A DNA stretch of 64,000 bases. It comes from an uncultured Alphaproteobacteria bacterium. Its GTDB lineage: Bacteria; Pseudomonadota; Alphaproteobacteria; RF32; CAG-239. Under the pieces are notes generated by a model. That model was not told the DNA's origin. It made no database searches and worked only from the letters and a program-made list of their open reading frames with translations. Positions 56,348 through 64,000 of this stretch are shown here, one piece after another (positions within the stretch are counted from its first letter, which is position 1; each line of letters opens with the position of its first letter). The position numbers and the translations under genes were made by a program. Location of the stretch: NCBI GenBank assembly GCA_949493535.1, contig CASZWJ010000007.1:17463-81462 (forward strand), read 5' to 3'.

Positions 56348-58537
56348 TTGAGAGACTTCATAAGATTTTGCCTTAGAAATTTTTTCAGATTTATGAAGGT
56401 CAAATGCAACATAGCCTTTGATGAAAAGGATATGCCCGGCAAAGCCGTCTATATTTCTAACCATGTATCCTATCTTGACCCGATAATTTTGTTTGCTTTT
56501 CTGCCCGGCAATCCCGTTTTTGCATTAAACGGCCACCTTTACCGCCGCAAATGGATCAGATTTTTTATGAAAACAGCTGACATTATGCTTTTTAACCCGA
56601 TTGAACCGGGAGACTTGAAAGAGCTTATTGCAAAAGTTGACAGTGGTCGCAGTTGTGTTATTTTTGCCGAAGGGCGTATGACCGAAAACGGCGGGCTGAT
56701 GAAAATTTACGAAGCTCCCGGTCTGGTTGCCGATAAGTCCAAAGCGCCGGTTATCCCTGTTTGGATCAGCGGCCCGCAATACGGCTATTTTTCCAAAACC
56801 AAAGGCCGATTGCCGCACCGTCCGCTGCCGCGCATTACAATCAAGGTTGAAAAACCGCGCAGTTTCAAATTAAAAGACGAACTGCGCCGCCAACGTGACC
56901 ACATCAGCAACGAAGTTTATATGATTATGCGTGAAATGTGCTTTGAGGCGTCATACCGCCCCAATGTTTCATTATTCGCTCAATTAATGCGAACCGCCAA
57001 GGTAAACTCCAAAAAAGGTTTGTTGCACCGTCCGAATTTTGTCGAAGATATTAATCGGGTTCCGAATTCTTACAAAGACATTATCATAAAATCTTTTGTT
57101 TTAGGAAAATATTTCAAACGCCGCACCGGCCATGGCGAACATGTCGCCCTGCTGCTGCCGAACTCCATTGCCACCGTTTGCACATTCTTCGGGCTGTCCG
57201 CATATGAACGTGTTCCGGTTATGCTGAACTTTTCGGTTGGCGCCCAGAATATGATTTCCATGTGCCAAACAGCGCAAGTCAAAAAAGTAATCACTTCGCG
57301 CTTATTTATTCGCAATGCCAAAATGGAAAACGTAACCGAAGCCATGACTAAAAACGGCTATGAAGTCGTTTACCTTGAAGACTTGCGCAATAAAATCGGA
57401 CTTTGGGAAAAAATCAATGCTTTCCTGCGTTATAAAATCAGACGCATTCCCCACCGCAGCGGCGGCAACAAAAAAGCAGCCATTTTGTTCACCTCCGGTT
57501 CGGAAGGGGCTCCCAAGGCCGTTGTATTGAGCCATGCCAATATCTTGTCAAATATTAAACAGATGTCTTCCATTGAAACAATTAATATGACAGATACCGT
57601 ATTCAATGCACTGCCGATGTTCCACAGCTTTGGTTTGACGGTCGGCACCATATTTCCGCTGCTTGAAGGAGCTAAGCTGTTCCTATACCCCTCCCCGCTG
57701 CATTACCGCGTTGTAGCCGAAATAGTTTATGAAATCGGCGCAACCGTCATGCTCGGAACCGACACTTTCTTCCGCGGTTACGGCAAAATCGCCCATCCGT
57801 TTGACTTCCATAACGTCCGCTTTATGTATGGCGGTGCGGAAGCCATCAAGCCGGACACGCGCAATTTATGGATGGAACGTTTGGGTATCCGCACAATGGA
57901 AGCCTACGGCGCAACCGAATGTTCTCCGGTTATCACCGCCAACAACCGGATATTTAACCGTTTTGGTTCAATCGGCAAACTTCTGCCGGCAATTGAACAC
58001 AAAATTGTTCCGGTTGACGGTATTGAAAAAGGCGGCGAACTCTGGGTTAAAGGCCCCAATATTATGCTCGGCTACATAAAATCAGAACAACCGGGCGTTT
58101 TGCAGTCTCTGGAAGACGGGTGGTACCACACCGGAGACGTGGTTGAAATCGATGAAATCGGCTTTGTATATATTAAAGACCGGATCAAACGCTTTGCCAA
58201 AATCGGCGGGGAAATGGTTTCGCTGAATGCCGTGGACAATATGGTTCGCAAAGCCTGCGAAAGCTTCGGCGAAATGTATGATTACGGCATTGTCGCCGTA
58301 CCGCACGAAAGCAAAGGCGAACAGATTGTTCTGGCAACCAATAACAAAGAAGTGACCTTAGATTTGCTGCACAGCTATATTAAAGCTAATGGCATGTCCG
58401 AACTTTATCTGCCGCGCGTTATCTTATTCAAAGAAAAACTGCCTGTCTTTGCGACCGGCAAAGCCGATAACGTCACCTTGAAAAAAGAAGTTATGGATGA
58501 ACTGGGATTAAACCAACCTTTAGCCAAAGCCTGCTAA
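56348..58537 (+). CDS. aas: Bifunctional acyl-ACP synthetase / 2-acylglycerophosphoethanolamine acyltransferase (Aas-like)
   Basis: 729 aa from a TTG at 56348 with GGAG 8 nt upstream, close to E. coli Aas (719 aa); an ATG at 56114 would add ~78 residues without family character. The PlsC-type acyltransferase half has ISNHVSYLDP (HX4D) and FAEGRMTENGGLMKIY. The AMP-forming synthetase half has ILFTSGSEGAPKAVVLSHAN, YGATECSPV, GWYHTGD and the final KLPVFATGKAD. It activates free fatty acids onto ACP and re-acylates lysophospholipid at the inner membrane. Confidence 0.92.
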   Translation: MRDFIRFCLRNFFRFMKVKCNIAFDEKDMPGKAVYISNHVSYLDPIILFAFLPGNPVFALNGHLYRRKWIRFFMKTADIMLFNPIEPGDLKELIAKVDSGRSCVIFAEGRMTENGGLMKIYEAPGLVADKSKAPVIPVWISGPQYGYFSKTKGRLPHRPLPRITIKVEKPRSFKLKDELRRQRDHISNEVYMIMREMCFEASYRPNVSLFAQLMRTAKVNSKKGLLHRPNFVEDINRVPNSYKDIIIKSFVLGKYFKRRTGHGEHVALLLPNSIATVCTFFGLSAYERVPVMLNFSVGAQNMISMCQTAQVKKVITSRLFIRNAKMENVTEAMTKNGYEVVYLEDLRNKIGLWEKINAFLRYKIRRIPHRSGGNKKAAILFTSGSEGAPKAVVLSHANILSNIKQMSSIETINMTDTVFNALPMFHSFGLTVGTIFPLLEGAKLFLYPSPLHYRVVAEIVYEIGATVMLGTDTFFRGYGKIAHPFDFHNVRFMYGGAEAIKPDTRNLWMERLGIRTMEAYGATECSPVITANNRIFNRFGSIGKLLPAIEHKIVPVDGIEKGGELWVKGPNIMLGYIKSEQPGVLQSLEDGWYHTGDVVEIDEIGFVYIKDRIKRFAKIGGEMVSLNAVDNMVRKACESFGEMYDYGIVAVPHESKGEQIVLATNNKEVTLDLLHSYIKANGMSELYLPRVILFKEKLPVFATGKADNVTLKKEVMDELGLNQPLAKAC

Positions 58538-58553
58538 CAAAATTTTACACTAA

Positions 58554-58585
58554 AATAAAGCTCCGAATAATATCGGAGCTTTATT
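58554..58585 (+). terminator. Terminator of the aas-like gene
   Basis: AATAAAGCTCCGA pairs with TCGGAGCTTTATT around a 6-nt loop. Confidence 0.85.
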
Positions 58586-58734
58586 GGTTACAATCAGTTA
58601 TTCCTAAAACACTTTTCCTGAAAATCAATAAGAAACTCAGCTATACGCCCATAAAACCTCGGAGAGTTTCTTAGCAGCCGTCTCACATATCAACCACCAA
58701 AAGAAGCCGCCTCGCCAAGATTTTTGAGCGAAAA
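58586..58734. other. Gene-free stretch after the aas-like gene
   Basis: A 9-bp dyad, AAGAAACTC/GAGTTTCTT (58630-58672), is visible. A 30-codon minus-strand frame starting at a GTG (58684-58686) has protein-like composition but no support. Confidence 0.35.
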
Positions 58735-58760
58735 AAAGAGGCCGCCGAAGTAGCCTCTTT
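58735..58760 (-). terminator. Terminator of the DsbA-like gene
   Basis: AAAGAGGC/GCCTCTTT stem with a 10-nt loop; T-run follows on the minus strand. Repeat copy E lies between it and the stop codon. Confidence 0.8.
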
Positions 58761-58770
58761 AAGGGGTGAT

Positions 58771-58855
58771 TAGATGCTTTGCTACGCTGTTAGTTTTCGA
58801 CGAAGTGTACAAAAGAAGTACATGAGGAGAAAACTAACAAGTATGAAAGCATCTA
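58771..58855 (+). repeat. Palindromic repeat element, family 2, copy E
   Basis: Outer stem TAGATGCTTT/AAAGCATCTA (58771-58780, 58846-58855) and inner stem GTTAGTTTTC/GAAAACTAAC (58789-58798, 58829-58838), both perfect 10-mers. Core GTGTAC (58805-58810) and GTACAT (58817-58822). CTTTGCTACG and GTATGAAAG are shared with copy C. It lies 12 nt after the stop of the DsbA-like gene. Confidence 0.85.
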
Positions 58856-58867
58856 TGCAAGCCCGCC

Positions 58868-59587
58868 CTATTTTGCAGCGTCGATTTCAGACTGAATAAC
58901 ACTTTCATCCAAAGTCTGAACCATCTTGCCATTGATAACCAAAGCAGGAACACCGTTTACCTGAATTTTTGCAGCCAATTCAGAAGTGTCTTTCATAATC
59001 TGGTCAATTTTGGCAGAATTCATATCAGCTTTCATCTGTTCCAAATCAACACCGGCTTTAACGGCCAATTCATCAACTTTAGCTTCAGTCAAAGCGCCGT
59101 TGCTTGTCATCAACGCATCCAAAACTTCGGCATATTTACCCTGATTATTGGCAGCCAAAGCGGCTTTTGCGGCATAAGCAGAAGTCGGGCTGACAAAAGA
59201 CAGTTCTTTCAAAACAACTTTGACATTCGGATTTTTAGCAATAATGTTTTTCAAAGTCGGATATAATCTGTGGCAGTAACCGCAAGAGAAATCAAAGAAC
59301 TCAACAACAGTTACAGTACCTTCTTTATTACCGACAACCGGAGAGTCTGGATTGTTGTTGATTGCTTCGATATTGTCATCAATAAGCTGTTGAGCCTGAG
59401 CCAAAGCATTTTCACGCATTTTCTGCTCATAGTTTTGCATTGCATTAATGATGATTTCAGGATTATTGTTGAGTGTTTCGGCAACATCAACAGATTTTTT
59501 ATTGCAGTTCAAAAGGCTCATTACCAAAGCGGCAACGGCAACAATCAAAGCTACAACAGAAACGGCAACTGAATTAAGTTTACTCAT
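58868..59587 (-). CDS. DsbA-family thiol:disulfide oxidoreductase (membrane-anchored)
   Basis: 239 aa. An N-terminal hydrophobic helix (~6-27, uncleaved or lipoprotein-like with Cys28) anchors it to the inner membrane, facing the periplasm. A helical stalk leads to a thioredoxin fold with active site Cys102-Gly-Tyr-Cys105 (FFDFSCGYCHRLYP) and cis-Pro in QVNGVPALVING. An inserted helical domain fits DsbA/BdbD-type proteins such as Com1. It probably forms or shuffles disulfides in exported proteins. ATG 59587 follows AAGGA. Confidence 0.9.
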   Translation of the reverse strand: MSKLNSVAVSVVALIVAVAALVMSLLNCNKKSVDVAETLNNNPEIIINAMQNYEQKMRENALAQAQQLIDDNIEAINNNPDSPVVGNKEGTVTVVEFFDFSCGYCHRLYPTLKNIIAKNPNVKVVLKELSFVSPTSAYAAKAALAANNQGKYAEVLDALMTSNGALTEAKVDELAVKAGVDLEQMKADMNSAKIDQIMKDTSELAAKIQVNGVPALVINGKMVQTLDESVIQSEIDAAK

Positions 59588-59767
59588 TTTATAGCATTCC
59601 TTAAGGTTTAATTACAAATTACAAATATTAATCTAGCTAATATAGAAAATTATTACAAGAGCAATTTATAATTTAAAAGATTAAAAGAGCTTTAATTATA
59701 AATCATTTTTTTATAATTTGAGGAATATACTGACTAATAAAATTATAGCCATTTTAGGGAGAACCTG

Positions 59768-60427
59768 ATGTTCCATATAAAATTTTCCATGTTTTCAAGA
59801 ACCAAATCATTGGAAAACAAAATAGACTTATTCCATGACAAAATTATTGACGCCGCAATGACATTTAAAAAAGCTATCCGCGTTTTTTTGGCAGAACAGC
59901 GCAGTGACGAATATAAAAAACTCAGCAAACAGATTAAACAAATAGAACATGATGCCGACAGCCTGCGCCGCGACATTGAAAATAATCTCTACGCTCAGAA
60001 TTTAATTCCCGATTTGCGTGCAGATGTTCTGGAATTGGTCGAAAACATTGATAAAATAATCAACCGCTTTGATGAGGTTGCGTACAAATTTTATATTGAA
60101 CGCCCTGATTTTCCGGCTGAATACCATATGCGGATGATAGAGCTCTGCGAACAGGTAAGCGACTGCGCCGAAAACATGGCCATTGCTTCCCGCGCCTTTT
60201 TCAGAGATTTCAGCACTGTGCGCGATTTTTCACAAAAGGTTTACTTTATTGAGCATGAAAGCGACCTGACTTCAGGACGCATGAAAGAAGCGATTTTTGA
60301 CTCTGACATGCCTTTGGCCAACAAATTGCAGTTGAGCAGCCTTATCAGCGAAGTAGCAGACATTGCCGACATTGCCGAAGACTGCGTCGACGAATTGCTG
60401 ATTTTCACGATTAAAAGGGATATTTAA
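59768..60427 (+). CDS. DUF47 (PhoU-like) accessory protein of the Pit phosphate transporter
   Basis: 219 aa, helical, PhoU-like. Marks include the N-terminal hydrophobic MFSRTKSLENKIDLFHDKI, the EHDADSLRRDIENNLY segment (~59-74) and IEHESDLTSGRMKEAIF; the E-(x)2-D-type acidic clusters bind metal in PhoU-like folds. The stop overlaps the start of the pit gene by one base (TAATG), a conserved arrangement in which DUF47 modulates Pit. ATG 59768 follows GGGAG. Confidence 0.93.
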   Translation: MFHIKFSMFSRTKSLENKIDLFHDKIIDAAMTFKKAIRVFLAEQRSDEYKKLSKQIKQIEHDADSLRRDIENNLYAQNLIPDLRADVLELVENIDKIINRFDEVAYKFYIERPDFPAEYHMRMIELCEQVSDCAENMAIASRAFFRDFSTVRDFSQKVYFIEHESDLTSGRMKEAIFDSDMPLANKLQLSSLISEVADIADIAEDCVDELLIFTIKRDI

Positions 60428-61476
60428 TGGACATCAGTTATTTCATATTTTTAAGCAGCGGCTTATTTTTAGGCTGGTCTCTCGGCGCAAATGATGCTGC
60501 TAATGTCTTCGGAACCGCTGTCGGCACAAAAATGGTACGCTTCAAGACAGCTGCGGCAATTGCTTCGTTATTTGTTATCATCGGCGCCGTCTTTGCAGGA
60601 GCCGGAGCCAGCCGGACTTTGGACGAACTCGGCAGCATCAATACCCTTCCCGGCGCGTTCATGGTTGCCCTCTCGGCCGCCCTTGCCGTTTATATGATGG
60701 TTAACAGCTCTATCCCCGTTTCTACCACTCAAGCCATTGTCGGCAGCATTGTCGGCTGGAACTTTTACAGCGGACATAAAACCGATATGGGAATTTTAAC
60801 CCAGATTATCAGCACATGGATTATCTGCCCCATTTTAGCCGGCTGTATCGCTATCTCGCTTTATTTGCTGATAAAATGTTTTATTAAACGCTCAAAAATC
60901 CACCTGATTCGCCAAGATTTATATACAAGGCTGGGACTGATTGCGGCTTGTGCTTTCGGCGCTTTTGCCTTAGGCGCAAACAACATTGCCAATGTTATGG
61001 GTGTATTTGTCGAGTCAGCCCCGTTTCATCCGATAACAATCAGCCGAATTACTTTTAACAGCACTCAGATTCTGTTCTTCATCGGCGGACTGGCAATCAG
61101 CAGCGGTATCTTTACTTATTCCCGCAAAATCATAAAAACAATCGGCAAAGGCGTAATGTCAATGTCGCCGATGATTGCCTGGATTGTCGTGATTTCACAA
61201 TCAATCGTCTTGTTTATTTTTGCTTCACAGGGCTTAAAAACACTGCTGACGCAATATAATCTCCCGAGCCTGCCATTGGTTCCGGTCTCAAGCTCTCAAG
61301 CCGTTATCGGCGCAATTATCGGCATAGGCATAGCTAAAGGCGGACGAGGCATTCACTGGGAAATTTTAGGCAAAATCGCCCTCGGCTGGATAACAACGCC
61401 ACTTATCTCTGCCCTCATTTGTTTTATTTCATTATTCTTTTTGGAAAACGTATTTAACTTGGTCGTCTACCATTAA
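60427..61476 (+). CDS. Inorganic phosphate transporter, Pit/PHO4 family
   Basis: 349-aa inner-membrane carrier with about ten helices. GANDAANVFGTAVGTKM (~20-36) and its inverted-repeat counterpart GANNIANVMGVFVESAP (~182-198) are the paired PHO4 signatures; PVSTTQAIVGSIVGW and PVSSSQAVIGAIIGIG mark the second pair. It takes up metal-phosphate with protons. Translation is coupled to the DUF47 gene. Ends at a bidirectional terminator. Confidence 0.95.
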   Translation: MDISYFIFLSSGLFLGWSLGANDAANVFGTAVGTKMVRFKTAAAIASLFVIIGAVFAGAGASRTLDELGSINTLPGAFMVALSAALAVYMMVNSSIPVSTTQAIVGSIVGWNFYSGHKTDMGILTQIISTWIICPILAGCIAISLYLLIKCFIKRSKIHLIRQDLYTRLGLIAACAFGAFALGANNIANVMGVFVESAPFHPITISRITFNSTQILFFIGGLAISSGIFTYSRKIIKTIGKGVMSMSPMIAWIVVISQSIVLFIFASQGLKTLLTQYNLPSLPLVPVSSSQAVIGAIIGIGIAKGGRGIHWEILGKIALGWITTPLISALICFISLFFLENVFNLVVYH

Positions 61477-61478
61477 AA

Positions 61479-61509
61479 AATAAAAGCTCCTGTAAACGGA
61501 GCTTTTATT
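61479..61509. terminator. Bidirectional terminator
   Basis: AATAAAAGCTCC/GGAGCTTTTATT 12-bp stem between convergent genes ending at 61476 and 61514. Confidence 0.88.
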
Positions 61510-61513
61510 GGGC

Positions 61514-62293
61514 TTAAAACCCAAGGTTCAAATTATTCCAGCCTTTTTGCGCAGGCTTAGGCTCTTCTTCTTTAGGCTTGTCTTCTGCCCATTTGCGGAT
61601 CGGCTTCAAGCGCTTGCTGACCAATTCCTTTTGCTCGGGCGTCTGCGGCACGCCGACAGGCAAAAGCTGGTCGAGCAAAGCCGGAGAAACAAAATCAACG
61701 CGATTTTTATTTAACGTATTAATAATCGTATCGATGATTTTTGCGGCCGGCTTGGCATTAAAGACTTTAACCATTCCCGGATAATAAACCGTGAAAGAAT
61801 AGCAAGGAGAAGAAAGCAAAACGTCGGTCGCATCAATTCCTTTCACAAAACGCAAAACAATACGCGGCCGGATAACGCATTCTTCACGGACATTAAACAG
61901 CACATTTTTGCTATCCATAAACAAATCCGAAAGGACAATGTTTTTAACTTCATCTTTAATGACGCCGCAAAATCCGGTCAATGCCATAGAGTCAATGCTG
62001 TAACCGTCATATTCTTCGGGACGTACGGCAACTTCGTAACAAAAAATTTTTTCGGCATTGGCAATATTATCCCAAGCCACCGGCCCTATTGAGGTAAGAA
62101 TATCCGGCAGAACTTCTTTGGCCTTAGACTCTTTCGGAACATTGACCGTTTGCCCGTCATTCCGGCGCCAGGCATTTTCATCTTGCTGAAAAGATGTAAC
62201 GCCTTCATTGGCAAAAATATCATCATCAGCTCGAACCGGCTGCGAAAATGAGCCAAACAAAAGGGCAATCAACAAAATTTTTCTAATTATCAT
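61514..62293 (-). CDS. Unknown secreted protein, 259 aa
   Basis: Signal peptide 1-22 (IIRKILLIALLFGSFSQPVRA), so periplasmic. The mature protein has four cysteines (in FCYEV, TGFCGV, REECVI and SSPCYSF), which could form two disulfides, and a Pro/Glu/Lys-rich tail. No family is recognised. ATG 62293 has GGAG 8 nt upstream; a TTG at 62308 is less likely. Its position next to the 62445 gene on the same strand is separated by a terminator. Confidence 0.75.
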   Translation of the reverse strand: MIIRKILLIALLFGSFSQPVRADDDIFANEGVTSFQQDENAWRRNDGQTVNVPKESKAKEVLPDILTSIGPVAWDNIANAEKIFCYEVAVRPEEYDGYSIDSMALTGFCGVIKDEVKNIVLSDLFMDSKNVLFNVREECVIRPRIVLRFVKGIDATDVLLSSPCYSFTVYYPGMVKVFNAKPAAKIIDTIINTLNKNRVDFVSPALLDQLLPVGVPQTPEQKELVSKRLKPIRKWAEDKPKEEEPKPAQKGWNNLNLGF

Positions 62294-62414
62294 AGCCTTT
62301 TCTCCCAATTTTCTGACTATAATATAATTGATTATTTTACATTACCAACAAAAAATTCAATTATACTGATATTCTTCGGATAAAAAGGTATGTTAAAACA
62401 ATTCAGAAAAAAAA

Positions 62415-62438
62415 TTCCCCCTCATTAAGAGGGGGATT
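62415..62438 (-). terminator. Terminator of the 62445 gene
   Basis: CCCCCTC/GAGGGGG stem around ATTAA; eight-base T-run on the minus strand. Confidence 0.8.
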
Positions 62439-62444
62439 GGAGTA

Positions 62445-64000
62445 TTACCAGATGACATCCTTATAGTTGAGTGTCGGATCATTAAGGCGTTCAGTATAAG
62501 TATCATCCGGTTTTTCTTTATTACGAATAGCGCTGATGCTTCCTGCGTTATGCGGTAAGTATTGATCAACATATTTATCACCAAAGGTCTTCCTGTCAAA
62601 ATAACAATAGACAGTAGCAATTGCCGAGAGTTCTTCTTTATAAACCGGAAAGAGGTTCCAGATAATTTCTTTATCGGAAATAGTATCGGTATCGTTCTTT
62701 GCGTTAATAGCCCTGAGATAATCGGCATAATCTGCAGCCGGGTAAATGAAGCCCATGATACCGTGCCACCCTTTAAATGTCTCATCTTTAGTTTTATCTG
62801 TTTTATAAGCCTTCAAAGTTGTGTTCAGCCAAGTACTGACTTGGAAAGTGTAAGGATGATTATAAACATCAGCCCAATACTGAGGGGCGTCCGGTTTAGA
62901 GACTTCATCGCCGTCCACCTTAATGTTATATCCGGCATCGTTATCATAGACGTGAACCAGAGTCTCTCCCGTGGAGCGATAATTGCTGCCGTTACCGACG
63001 GAAATCTTATCTCCGCGCGGGTCTTTTCGCGTTCCCAAAACGCGATAATTATCGAGATATGTTCCGTCTTTCTTAACACCTTCAATACCTCCTGTCCATG
63101 TTTTTCCATCACCTGCTGTTTGATTGTCAACTTGGATTGGCACGCCGGCCTGAGCCATAGCAAAGCGGATAGGCGTGATGGTGGCTACTTTCATATATCC
63201 CGGCGGGCAGTTAGGTGTCGGGATAAAGCCCATCCAAGCTGACGTATCGCACTTGGTCTTTGTGCATTCTTCTAAGCCTTTCAAAACAAAATTGTTTTCG
63301 ACAGCAGCACTTTCCCAGTTGGCACTGCCTTTATAGGTGTTATCCATAACGTAAATGCCTTTGTTAATAAAGTCAGGCAGAATATCGCTCAAACGGGCAC
63401 CGCCGCGGGTCGCCAGTTTGATATCATGCATCATTGATGTAAATGCCGGATTCACTTGGTAGTTATATGCTTTTTGAGTTCCGTCCATGCCTGTTCCATC
63501 CCTAATATTCGTTACCAATCTGTCTGCCCGAATCATACTTGATGGCTGGCTTTTATCTTCGGTTGGATCGCTATTACGTTCTAAATGCAGATGACCTTTA
63601 CGCATATACATTGTAGTTCTTTCATCCCCATCCCCCCAAGTACTTGAAGTAGGCGTAATAATTACATCATTATAATCACCATGGACACCCATTTGAATAC
63701 TTTTTGAATACTGAGTAGTCTTGTCAAAATAATCATTAACTAATATCGCTGCTCCGCCTAAATGTCCTAGCATAGCTTGATTGGTTGTGACTTCAAGCAT
63801 ATATTTATTACCATACTTACCTGTTTTACTTTTAGGAGCGTCAGGATTATATCCTGTTAAAAAAATTGGATCATGCACCCCATCACCATAGCGTCCAAGT
63901 TTCGTATTGTAAGAACCGTTAGCTAATTTCTGTAAAAATGCATCTCCTTCCAAAGACATCTCTGTTCCGGTAACCTTCAAATTATAATTGTTCCAGTTTT
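62445..64000 (-). CDS. Partial gene: possible pilus-tip/shufflon-like surface protein
   Basis: At least 518 codons are present and the frame is open to the window edge, so the start lies outside. The protein is rich in Gly, Asp, Tyr and Thr. GGARLSDILPDFINKGIYVMD and, further on, CPPGYMKVATITPIRFAMAQAG resemble the constant/variable junction region of PilV-type pilus tip adhesins (Bac_shufflon), a match by memory only. Three Cys lie close together near the CTKTKCD segment. No inverted shufflon segments are seen downstream. It might equally be another secreted surface protein. Confidence 0.6.
   Translation of the reverse strand, partial: NWNNYNLKVTGTEMSLEGDAFLQKLANGSYNTKLGRYGDGVHDPIFLTGYNPDAPKSKTGKYGNKYMLEVTTNQAMLGHLGGAAILVNDYFDKTTQYSKSIQMGVHGDYNDVIITPTSSTWGDGDERTTMYMRKGHLHLERNSDPTEDKSQPSSMIRADRLVTNIRDGTGMDGTQKAYNYQVNPAFTSMMHDIKLATRGGARLSDILPDFINKGIYVMDNTYKGSANWESAAVENNFVLKGLEECTKTKCDTSAWMGFIPTPNCPPGYMKVATITPIRFAMAQAGVPIQVDNQTAGDGKTWTGGIEGVKKDGTYLDNYRVLGTRKDPRGDKISVGNGSNYRSTGETLVHVYDNDAGYNIKVDGDEVSKPDAPQYWADVYNHPYTFQVSTWLNTTLKAYKTDKTKDETFKGWHGIMGFIYPAADYADYLRAINAKNDTDTISDKEIIWNLFPVYKEELSAIATVYCYFDRKTFGDKYVDQYLPHNAGSISAIRNKEKPDDTYTERLNDPTLNYKDVIW

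Noticed and set aside
58594..58686. 30-codon minus-strand frame starting at GTG
   Set aside because: Its composition looks protein-like, but it has no ribosome binding site, overlaps a hairpin and is too short to judge. It could be a gene remnant.
1..64000. tRNA, rRNA, CRISPR, insertion sequence or prophage
   Set aside because: No T-loop-like GTTCRAATC sequence in a cloverleaf, no regularly spaced direct repeats, and no transposase, integrase or phage structural gene was seen.

Overview
The window looks like a chromosomal segment of a Gram-negative bacterium, most probably a low-GC, host-associated (gut-type) alphaproteobacterium. The reasons are the gene order yqeY–dnaG–rpoD, several outer-membrane proteins (FadL, OprB-type porin, DUF4105 protein), an RND efflux pump, an alphaproteobacteria-like UvrA, and promoters near TTGACA-N17-TATATT. 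The taxonomic call is inference. I found no rRNA, tRNA, CRISPR array, insertion sequence or prophage.

Layout. 1–6.8 kb: three poorly known proteins, then the macromolecular-synthesis operon (rpoD, dnaG, yqeY, minus strand). 6.9–12.3 kb: secreted/outer-membrane proteins of unknown role, greA, a cysteine-rich protein and trxB. 12.3–12.64 kb: three palindromic repeat elements. 12.6–15.7 kb: a MacAB-type export operon. 15.9–18.0 kb: small unknown proteins. 18.1–23.3 kb: an OprB-type porin, a three-gene Rim-like operon (retropepsin-like protease, 7TM inactive transglutaminase, ATP-grasp ligase) and a cyclophilin. 23.5–27.1 kb: unknown proteins, including a PcfJ-like protein with leucine-rich repeats. 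27.1–31.5 kb: an AcrAB-type RND pump. 31.7–33.9 kb: pyruvoyl-dependent arginine decarboxylase plus arginine/agmatine antiporter. 33.9–38.8 kb: nitroreductase, YdcF-like, MIF-like tautomerase and a trio of divergent paralogues. 39.3–42.1 kb: gyrA. 42.1–42.7 kb: a probable structured RNA ahead of a small lipoprotein. 43.2–53.1 kb: an unknown protein with an HNH-like tail, ssb, a periplasmic binding protein, an ATP-grasp/aspartoacylase pair and uvrA. 53.3–58.5 kb: an SGNH-hydrolase remnant, an unknown protein, and divergent fadL and aas. 58.8–62.3 kb: a DsbA-like protein, a phosphate-transport pair and a secreted unknown. The right edge cuts a gene for a possible pilus-tip-like protein.

Physiology. 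The arginine decarboxylase/antiporter pair, with a porin of the AaxA family 12 kb away, resembles the chlamydial AaxABC system for arginine uptake and agmatine export. FadL and Aas, transcribed divergently, suggest scavenging of exogenous fatty acids directly into phospholipid.

Most novel. (1) A family of palindromic elements with a shared GTGTAC…GTACAT core and variable but complementary stems, placed just after stop codons (trxB, macB, fadL and dsbA-like genes). (2) A ~180-nt multi-hairpin RNA candidate at 42497–42675, closed by two 10-bp perfect helices and followed by a terminator. (3) Several families of unknown proteins, some with hairpin leaders and no Shine–Dalgarno sequence.
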